From: Flaccisagitta enflata
Lineage: Eukaryota > Chaetognatha > Sagittoidea > Aphragmophora
Reading direction: 5' to 3'
DNA length: 64,000 nucleotides
NCBI GenBank assembly: GCA_965153355.1
Contig: OZ231127.1
Location: forward strand, 87,544,001-87,608,000
Below, one piece after another: positions 24,085-34,100 of the stretch. The stretch's first letter is position 1. Every line of letters starts with the position of its first letter. The position numbers were made by a program, and so were the translations under genes. Under the pieces are notes generated by a model. It saw nothing but the letters and a program-made list of their open reading frames with translations, had not been told where the DNA came from and made no database searches.

Positions 24085-24737
24085 AACTAATAATGCTTAA
24101 GTCCATTAAACAAATTTTTGACCTTAAAAATGCCTTAGATTAGGCCATATTAGGTCCAATGGACCAGGTTTTCTTCTTTCTTTGGCCTGATATGTATCCA
24201 TAGGTTGATAAATCACCCAATGGCATTAGTTTAAGAGAAAAAAATCCAGTCAAATGAAAAAAAAAGCTGTAAATTCCATGGTAGAGCCAAAATGACCAGA
24301 GAAATGGCCATATTAGGCCATTTTGGCCTAATTTCCAAGTAGAACATTTGGCTCTTAGTGTGGATGTGATGGGGAGGGTCCATACTACCACCCAGTATGG
24401 GCCGCTATGCCGAGGCATTTTTTCCGAGTAACTACCGTTAGGCCATGCAGTGGATTGTATGAAATTTTTAGTCGCGTGTCGTCTCCTTCTCTATCTAGAC
24501 CCGGGAGATGGTCAAAGGCGCTTCTTCAGTCTCTATAATTTTACGTCAATTTGATCGCAAAAAAGTCTCAGGATCTAGCTATTACGCATCATTTAGTCAT
24601 TCTGAATGATAATGGATGGATATTTGATCACTGTGATCCATTCCAACCATTAAAATGCGATTGAAAAAATTCTGACAACTATTTTACCAACCGCTTTCCC
24701 CATGATTTCGATTTGATGCTCCTACTTCTTAAATCCT

Positions 24738-24813
<76 letters not shown>

Positions 24814-24817
<4 letters not shown>

Positions 24818-24847
24818 TTCACACCCATATAGATTCCCTGCGTCACT
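24814..24847 (+). pseudogene. Fragment of TRPC exon 1 abutting the assembly gap
   Basis: After a CT tract the sequence ccctttcacacccata..agattccctgcgtcact repeats the acceptor and first 19 bases of TRPC exon 1 (48602-48639) with one difference (tatag for tacag), then stops at the N run. This is either a duplicated exon cut by the gap or an assembly join. The CT tract before it (24739-24813) follows 'cctacttct', as does the CT tract at 45553. Confidence 0.7.
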
Positions 24848-24880
24848 NNNNNNNNNNNNNNNNNNNNNNNNNNNNNNNNN
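24848..24880. other. Assembly gap (33 N)
   Basis: Unresolved bases directly after a fragment identical to the start of TRPC exon 1. Sequence on the right (tttcatttggctc) does not continue that exon, so the join may be artificial. Confidence 0.99.
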
Positions 24881-24950
24881 TTTCATTTGGCTCAAATCTG
24901 GCAATTTTAGCTTTATTCGTTTAGAAATGGCATAAGAATAAGTAAAAACA

Positions 24951-25145
24951 TTTTGAGTCGCGTGCTACGCGACTCTACAACCCGCTTTGTCGGTCCGTTT
25001 GCTCATTGGTCCATCCGTCACACTTTAGTTTTTTGGGTTTTTGCGGTTGTTGGCTTCACTGCTCCTGCCCAAATGATCTGGTGACCTCAATTATGGCCCC
25101 TGCCCACCCACATGCGACTGGGGTAGCCGTATATCCGGCCTTGTT
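24951..25145 (-). mobile_element. Hairpin SINE-like element
   Basis: Complete, starts 70 bases after the gap. Confidence 0.87.
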
Positions 25146-25426
25146 ATTCATCAACTTTGACAAGCATTTTGCATTATGAACCTTCCTACCTATCTACCAA
25201 GGTACAAACCTCGTTTAAAGTCGCTTTGCAACCAACTAAAAAGCAAAAAGAAAAAAAAAAGAAAAAGAAAAAGAAAAAAAAAAGAAACCATGAATCTTCC
25301 ATCGCAATCCAGTGTCAATGAACCGACCAACCAACCACCAAAATTGCCAACTTTGTAAAAAACTCTGAATCAATTACCTAACCTATCAATCATCAAACGT
25401 TGTCCATCATATCAATATGTCAGTCT

Positions 25427-25618
25427 AACAAGGTCAGATAAACCGCTACCGAAGTAGCGTGCGGGTGGGAAGGGGCAGTGATAAAAATGGTTAAGAAAAC
25501 ATTTGGGCAGGAGCTATAGTGCCAAAACCGCTCATTAACGCCAAAAAAGCTAACCGTTACAAACGGACAGACCGACAGTCACAGCGGATTTTTGAGTCGC
25601 GTGCACTCGACCAAAAAA
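25427..25618 (+). mobile_element. Hairpin SINE-like element
   Basis: Diverged copy with a partly broken hairpin (gtcgcgtgcactcgac). Confidence 0.75.
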
Positions 25619-25702
25619 ATCTCATCGTTTTTCATCTAATCATGATAACCATTTGACTTTGCGCAGATATTTTCTTTGCTTCGGAAAAGGGATAGGAAAA
25701 AG

Positions 25703-25845
25703 AACATGGCCGTATACACGGCAACCTTAGTCTCAAACGGGTGGGCGGGAGTGGAACACCCAAGAAAAGCAAACCTATAGCTGACATACGGATGTTCTGA
25801 ACAACAGACGGATCAACGTACCAACAAAACGCATAAAGAATTGAC
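25703..25845 (+). mobile_element. Hairpin SINE-like element, 3' truncated
   Basis: aacatggccgtatacacgg start, no terminal hairpin. Confidence 0.6.
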
Positions 25846-25846
25846 T

Positions 25847-26646
25847 AAAACAAGGCCGGAAACACAGCTACCCTAGTTGTGTGCGGGTGGGCAGGAGCAG
25901 TGCTGAAGAAGGTCACTGAATCATCTGGGCAGGAGCTGTATGCTCAAAAAGTTCAAAAACGCCAAAAAAGTAACAAGTCATCCAAGGATTGCACATGGTC
26001 AGCGGTACCCGATGCCCTGCTTGGAGTGATAGCTGAAGAAGTGGTGTGAGAGCAGGGCAGCGGCCCCAAAGGGCCGATGTCCTGTAGGACACAGGGGTGA
26101 ACCATTACGTACGTCTGTCCTGACAAGGCTGATTAAGGGCCTTGAAGAGCTAATTTTAGGCCTCAAACGACTGATTTTTGGCCGAGTGGGCTGAGTTTGG
26201 GCTTGAGAGGACTAATTTGGGGCCTGACAGGGGCCGGGGGGGGGGAGCTAATTTTGTGCCTCAGAGGACTGATTTTTGGCCTCAGTCGGCTGATTTTGGG
26301 CTTGAGAGGGCTATTTTGGGGCCTGAAAGGGGCCTCAGGGGGGAAGCTTATTTTGGGCCTCAGAGGACTGATTTTTTGCCTGAGTGGGCTGATTTTGGGC
26401 TTGAGAGGGCTAATTTGGGGCCCGAGAGGGGCCTCGGGGGGGGGGGGACGTACGTACGTACGGACAGACGTACGTAATGGTCCACCCCTGTTTCCTACAG
26501 GACATCGGCCCTTTGGGGCCGCTGCCCAAAAAGGGGACCGACCAACCAACCGACCAACCAACCCACCAACCGACCGACGGACCGACCGCCCGACCGACCG
26601 ACGGACCGACATAGCGGGATGTAGAGTTGCCTAGCACGCGACTAAT
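25847..26646 (+). mobile_element. Hairpin SINE-like element split by a foldback element
   Basis: Parts 25847-25972 and 26535-26646, separated by the 562-bp GC-rich element. Confidence 0.8.
25973..26534. mobile_element. GCGGCCCC foldback element inserted in a hairpin element
   Basis: Inverted ends of about 65 bp starting gggcagcggccccaaagg and including accattacgtacg; the interior is 20-bp minisatellite (gggctgattttgggcttgag type). A 5' leader aacaagtcatccaaggattg is shared with the copy at 54626. It splits a hairpin element (25847-25972 and 26535-26646). Confidence 0.8.
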
Positions 26647-26689
26647 AAGGTGGTGTTACAAATTCACAATCTCAGAGAGAGCAAAAAAT

Positions 26690-26733
26690 TTAAATGACCG
26701 TATTCTTTCCTTATCTTTTTCGATCTTTTTCGA

Positions 26734-26803
<70 letters not shown>

Positions 26804-27775
26804 GTATTACTCATTGTCCTAAATAAGAACGGCAGATAAACGCAATTCTTAAAAAGAACAAAAAAAAAAAAACAACAAACAAACGAAAAAAAAAGTCATT
26901 GTCAGAAATAAGAATTTATGACTAAGTCACACAATCACAAACTGACAACATCTATCTTTTTTTTCCTTTATCCGTCTTTCTCTTTCTCTCCTTGTCTACC
27001 CATAATCCAAATAATTTAGTTAGAATAATGCTGAAATATTGTTTTCTTAACTTTATCATAAAGTAATTAGCTAACTAGTAGGCATCTCAACTACTTTACC
27101 CATCGTTCAAAATAAGAATGTGATTCAATCACAGAATCACACAGTCACAAAATAACTAAATCACTGAATGTATTTGTTCTTCTTTATCCTTTATGTCTAT
27201 CTCTCTGTATGTCTATTTCTGTCTCTTTCTCTGTCTCATTCTCTTTAAAACTGTATATATCTCTCTCTGACCCAAAAAAAAAAATGAACTCTGAGACATT
27301 TGTGTGTGTGTGTGTGTGAGAATGTATATAGAAATCAATAAATCATTCCTTATCTAGAAATCTTTGAATCGCTCGAACCTTTCCTTTCCTTTTGAATTTG
27401 GCACAAACTACATATCAAATATAGTTTAATGAAATCAACATATCTGTTCAAGCTAACTAATTATTACCATGACGTCACTGTTAGAAATAAAGAACTATCA
27501 CAAAATCACATCACAAAGTCACAAATATCAATAATAATATCATTTCTGTCTCCTTCTCTATATGTCTATCTTTCTTTCTATCCTTCTCTCTTTTCTTTCC
27601 CTTCTGGTCACTTTGGTCATTCTATATCATTTGTGATATTGTGACTCTGTGACTCTCTTCTCATCACTCTCTTCTCATCACACATTCTTTCTTTCTTTTT
27701 CTTTCTTTCTCTTTCTTTCTCTCTCGCTCTGTCTCTTTTTCTTCTCTGGTCAGTATATCACATCTCTCTCTTTCT

Positions 27776-27864
<89 letters not shown>

Positions 27865-28037
27865 CTTTCCCTTCTGGTCACTTTGGTCATTCTATATCAT
27901 TTGTGATATTGTGACTCTGTGACTCTCGTCTCATTACTCTCTTCTCATCACACATTCTTTCTTTTCTTTCTTTCTTTCTCTTTCTTTCTTTCTCTCTCTC
28001 TCTCTCTCTCTTTCTTTCTTCTCTGGTCATTATATCA

Positions 28038-28099
<62 letters not shown>

Positions 28100-28127
28100 T
28101 TCTGGTCACTTTGGTTACTCCTATATC
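26690..28127. repeat. CT microsatellites and degenerate 270-bp tandem repeats
   Basis: (CT)n at 26738-26799, 27778-27861 and 28040-28095. ctggtcactttggtcattct with gatattgtgactctgtgac recurs at 27604 and 27872 and weakly at 28101. No gene is seen. Confidence 0.85.
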
Positions 28128-31100
28128 CTATATCCTATATCTATTTATATGTGATTCATATGTGATTTTGTGATTTGTGATCTTGTGATCAGTCTGATTT
28201 TCTTGATACAAATCACACTCCGGACAATTTGACCATGCATTTGGTCGCACCTGAATATTACTACTGTCGTTGTTGTGAGCATCTTTTGTGACAAAGTGAA
28301 TGAGATCTTTATTGTCTTTTGTTTTGAAGAAATCGTTGTCGTCTACCTCGTCTTCAATGAAGAGGGACGGACAATTCAATGACGCAAAAAGTTGGTCTTC
28401 TGGCATTTCAAATTTGACGTCGTCATCATCCTTTTGAGCCCATTTGACCACAAATGGGTCTTCTTTCTTTGATTCTTCTTCCATTTTGGGTGATGGTAAA
28501 ACATCAAACTCATCTTGAATTTCGTCGCCATTCACTACCGCCATGACGTCATCAAAGTGCTTGTTGAGGAAAAAATGCGTTGATTGATAGTTTTCACGCA
28601 GTTTTTTCTTATCCCAATCTTTTGACGCCTTCTGTTTGACAAGTTCCGCGTTAGCACGACTTTTTTCTAAGTATTGATTCAACGTTGGTTCTCCGTGATT
28701 GCATTCCTCATCCAAAAATGCCATGTCGCGAATGCAGTTTGATTGCTCCAAGATTTCGCCGTATGTCATGTTGTGATCCCGTGAAAATCTTGTGAGAAAA
28801 TCAGCAGCATTGCATTTGCTGTTGACATAAGAGATGCGAAATGGCACGCCTTGAATCGAGAGGAGCATTCTGTGAACTACGGAGTCGTCAAAAGAGTCAA
28901 CCAGTTGGAAGCGTCTCTTCAGAATTCCAACTGCCACAATGTTGTCACAAAAGACATGGACCATCTTTCCAGCCACCATGTATTTGTTTGATGTCAAAAA
29001 GGCCACGACACCCGCAATTTCGCATTGGAAAGGGCTTTTTTTGAGGAACGTGGGTGAGAGTAGTTTTCCCCAAAAAAACGCGACTTCAAATGACTTATCA
29101 GTGTAAGTTTTGACGTAGACAGTGGCACAGACTGATTTTGAAGATTGGCAGTAATCAGTGAAGACTATCACTTCATGGAGATTTTTTCCATTTGCGAGTT
29201 TCAAGAAACCGCCAATTCGCGCGTTTTTCAGAGTTTCTTTCACTTTGATGAACATTTCGTCCTCCAGGGGTCCCCATTTGTAGGGTGTGTCTTTCCGTAT
29301 GAGGCTTAGCATCGGCCCAAGCATAGCTTTTCCATTTTGATTCAAAACGGAGAAAAATCCGCAAAATCCCAAAAACGATGTCACTTCTCGACAGTTTTTT
29401 GGCACTGGGACAGATTCCATTATTTCCACTTTGTTGTCAGGCATCATCAAAAAGAGAGATTCTCTCATGAGTGAAAATTTGTGGCCCAGATACTCGAAAT
29501 TTTTGCCACTGAACAGATTCATTTTTTCAGGGGCAATCAGAAGGTTGTGAAGTTTCATGTGTTTGAAGACTTTTCTTATGACTTGCATGTGCAGATAATA
29601 GGCTGCTTCAATTTGGTTTTTAGGCTTTTTGTAAAAAGAGTGAATTTTGAGCCCATACTCCTCAAAATTTTCCGTTGGCGACTGAGCAGCACCATCATCT
29701 GCAAAACTCAAGCACAGGTTGTCGTAGGTTTTGCCCTCAAGAGATGGAGTCTTGTTGTTGTCTAGATCTTTCATACATTGCATGAATTCCTCCATCGATG
29801 CATGCAACGACACTGCACTGCAGCGATCCAAGATTGCTTTTAGGATGAAGCAACACAGTTCCATTGATGTGGTGAATCCCATTGGAATTTTCAAATTCCT
29901 CAGATATTCAAATCCAGGCAATTGACTCACAAAGCAGAAAAAATCGCGAAGACAGTTTCCATTCTTATCTACTTCGTCAGAGATTGTGAGTTGATTGAAG
30001 CACGAAGCCATATCAAAAAATGACTTTTCCGTTGTTTCTTCCAATTTGCATATATTATCCGTTGTGGCAGGAAGAAATCCTTGAGATCCATCTTTTGACA
30101 TGGGAGTGAGAAGTGAGCAGTCTTGAATCACCCTGACGGTTTTCCATAAATGGTCAGGTGACCATTGCTCCACTTCTTCTGCTGTAGCAGGCAGCTTCTT
30201 GTTTTTCTTGCATACTATGCTAAAGGGATTTACCGCAATTGGTTTCTGTGTTCCCTCTGCAAGGCCGTGGTCTATCATGAATTGTTGACTTTTTTTGTAA
30301 ATGGTCCCCATAACCACACCAGGAGATTTGTAGTGGCTTGTGAGAAACACATTATCTGGCATTTTTGCCTTCAATTCATAATTTTTTACTCCTTCCCTTA
30401 GATCTACCATCCCTCGGGACATGATTGCCGAATTTTCCACTAAAATGTCGAGCATGTCTTCTTGAAATTGGGCTGGCATGTTATTCAACCATTCACTTTT
30501 TGACTTGAGCTCATCACGGGTCCAATATTCCTCACGATTTTTTTGTGCCATTTCAATGTTTTGAAGCTTCTCCTTTGATGGGGTGACGCGGCTAGGGTAG
30601 ATGTAGAGCTTCTCAGGTTCAATGTTTTCATGGAGAGCAATTTCGTTGACAAAAACCACTTCAATGTTTTGTACGTTGTTTAATTCAGTGATTTTCCCAA
30701 TTACAGTGTCTTGAGTAATGGAGACTCGTTGATGAGGCTTTCCTTCAAAGACACTTTTTGGCGAAGTTGGGACAAAGAGCAGGTTATCTTGAAGAATTCT
30801 GATGCCGCTTTTTGTCAGTTGATCATCTGGCGTTATTTTGTAGTGTCCAGGCTGAATGTCTTTTGTTTGAACTGAGAGAAAGCAAAAGTCTCCAGATTTT
30901 AAAGTTGCACCCGACGCTGCCGTGACATCATAACTGTCCTGGTCGTCATTCAGTGACAACTTTGTAACCTCATCAGTCACTGCTGCCACATTTGAAATTG
31001 GGTCATTGACAGTTTTACATTCGATTTTTACGCCGTCATGGAGAAAATATGTCCCTCCTTTGTCATTGATGGTTGAGAATCCCTTTTCTCTTTGGAACTC

Positions 31101-34100
31101 AATTCCCAAGACCAAATCGTAAGGAGTATCTCCATGCATAATTATGAAATCATGCTTGATGTCTCCGCTACCAAAGTTAATCACAAGCTCGGCTTTATCC
31201 TTAGTTTCAATTGGGTCTTTAGAAAATGAGAGAAGAAAGCCCTTGAATGGTTTTATTTTATAGGACACTTGAAGCTTGTCAAGGAGACTTTTGTTTATCA
31301 ACGTCCGTCCTGCACCCGTGTCAACGAGACATTTTACTAGTTTTTTGTTTTTTTCATCTCCTATTTTTGCGTGGATGAAAGGGAGAGAAGAGATGGCGTT
31401 GATTTCAACTGATTTTACCATGTTGACGTAGAGTTTTTTCTTCTTCTTCTCTTTTTTGAAATTTTTGAGAGCGTTGACAAAGTCAGTGGCAGAGAATTTG
31501 TCGTCATCAGAGCTGTCACCCAATCCACCAACTTCTGGCTCCTCCTCCTCCTCCTCTTCTTCCTCCTCGTAATCAACGGCGTTAATCCTTCTAGCTTCAA
31601 GTGCCTTTTGTCTCTGAACTTTTTCCCCATGTCTTTTTTGAGCAGGAGTGACCATAGGCGCATTTCGTTTGCCTGCATTACATTTGTTTGAAAAATGGTC
31701 TCTACCTCTGCATTTGTAGCAGGTTTGACCAATGGCAGGGCAAACATTGTTGTTTTGAGGGTGGCTTTTATTTCCTCCACATCTGAAGCAGCTAGACGAG
31801 TTAGAGTAACCGACATTGTTGATGAAGTCCTCCCTATCCACCGCCACATTTACATTCATATCCAGCTCATTGGCAGTGAAGATTGCATTAACAAAGAATT
31901 TTCCCTTTTCAGGATGTTGAAATAGTTCCTTGTCAGAAGAGAACGATATTTCTTTGTCTGAGATACACTCTTCCAAACGAATGCGACGAGCAGTGTAGTT
32001 AGTGATGATGACAATGGCATCTTGAATGGACTTGGCATCCTGGTCCAGACACTCTTCAACAAATTTTTTAGACCTCAATCCCCGATAAAAGGTATTTAGC
32101 GCGTCCTCTGTCACATAGTCGGATTCAAGCAGAATCTTTCCATTTGGGTCTGAGAGGACTTTCCGTTGAGTTATGTCTATGACACGCATTCCAAATGGCT
32201 GGACTGCTTCTCCATCATGTCTTTTCATGTTTCTTGACTCAGCCAAAATGATCGCGCGACTTTTTGCCCCTAGTCCAATTGAGAGTTGAGCCATTAATTC
32301 CGGGATGGTGCAGCCTCGGTTTTGTCGCATGATGTCGGAGACAGTCATTTTTAGACCATTATCCTCAAATTGGTTATAGAGGAACATTCTTGCCTCCTCC
32401 TCATCATGACCATAGTAATCAATGAGGAATTCCATATTACTTAGGAATGCACGCACGTCTTCCCCAGCTTTAAATTTTTTTGGAGGCCCAGTGACAGTTG
32501 TTTTATAGCGTAGTTGGTTGAATTTATCCTGGTAATTTTGCCGACGATGTTGAGACTCCTCATTTCTACCACCATCGCCTCTCTTGTCACCATTCCAACC
32601 ACCTCGCCTATTTGCAATGCCATCACCATGATCATATCCATTCCTCTCACTCCTATTACTGCTTCTGTCACCTTCATGTCCATCGTCATCATCACCACTT
32701 CCATTTCTGCTGCCGTCACCTCCATTACTATGGCCATCACCTCCATTTCTGTAGCTGTCACCTCCATTTCTGTGGTCGTCACCTCCATTTCTGTAGTCGT
32801 CACCTCCATTTCTGTAGTCGTCACCTCTATTTCTGTAGCTGTCACCTCCATTTCTGTGGCCGTCACCTCCATTTCTGTGGCCGTCACCTCCATTTCTGTA
32901 GCCGTCACCTCCATTTCTGTAGTCGTCACTTTTAACTCTATGGCCGTCACCTCCATCTCTAATTCTGTCACCAACATTTTTATATCCACCCCTATACATA
33001 TTCATGTTACCTCCTCCACCACCTCTGCCATTGCTTACGTTTCCAAACTGTTGATCACTCTGATTAGCAAATCCATGCCAAGAGTTTCTTTGGTTATCCC
33101 TGTTATGGATTATTTCCTTTTTTTCTTGGCAGTCGATACAGACATGAAACGCACAAACTTTGCAGACTAAGTGGGGGTAGATAAAACCTTTTTTACACCA
33201 TTGACAAGTGTATCTGACTGACGAGTCGGTTTTTGAGAGAGGGTGTGAATTTGGGCACATGCGAGCTCCTACTCTTGCTTCCTCATTTACCATTTTTGGC
33301 TCACTATTCCTCAAGGCTTGATTCATGTTTTCTTTTTTGAAGGAAAGAAGATTTTTTTGAAATGAAAGATTTTTTCTTTCTTCATCTTCATCAGGCTCTT
33401 TCATAATTCCTCTTTCTTTGTTCATCACCTCGTGAAATGAAGCTCCAGGGGCCCTATATCCCGCAACATTAGAGTTTATTTTTTTCTTATGATTTTTTTC
33501 ATATAAGGGCACAAAGTTGCTGGGGTGCTTTGCAGATGATAGAGTTTGTCTTGCACGTTGGCGTGCGTTTGGGCCTTTGACATCATTTTTAGAGTTTTGA
33601 ATCCTCCTGTCAAAACTTCTTTCAAAAGGGTCTTGGGCTAATGTAACTTTTGGCGTACTCGTTTTCATCCTATTGACCTCAACTTCATCATTGGATTCAT
33701 TCATAAGGCTAAAGTTGACCTTTTTTTCATGTTTTAATCGATCACCAGGAGTGGGGGGGCGATTGGGAAGAGAGAGCATTTTTTCGATTTTCTTTTTCGC
33801 GGCATTCCTTCTTTTCTCTTCCTCATCCTCCTCCTCCTCCTCCTCCTCGTTATCATGATCCTCTTCCTCTCGATTGGTCAACGACATTGAATGCAAACCG
33901 ACGCTATCTTTGATGCTTTGCCCTTTAAAATGGCTGCCCCCTTCATCCTTTAGCGGGCTTCCCCAGTCCAGACCGCCATCTGTGGGCATTTTCGATCCAC
34001 GCTCATCGCACGTGTTTACGGCCCCAAGGTCGGGAATAACACGTGGGCATGCATACGGCTCAAGATCTATGATGGCGATTAGCTCGTGCATGTCAGAGTT

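Larger units (their letters stand above)
21341..24452. mobile_element. 3,112-bp foldback transposon with CACTG ends
   Basis: Ends CACTGCATGGCCTAACGG..CCGTTAGGCCATGCAGTG, flanked by GATT on both sides (21337-21340, 24453-24456). The outer 320 bp are inverted copies (about 93% alike by eye). The inversion continues inward through TTG/CAA runs, GC-rich elements and ctaacacttttac to about 22520 and 23215, so the arms are about 1.2 kb. The empty site is present at 44272. No transposase is encoded. A 4-bp duplication and CAC ends suggest the CACTA/Chapaev (CMC) group. Confidence 0.88.

Noticed and set aside
32441-33170. TEMEVTATEMEV and ISVAVTSIS frames
   Set aside because: Shadows of the RNGGDG repeat of the gag-pol frame in other frames and the other strand.
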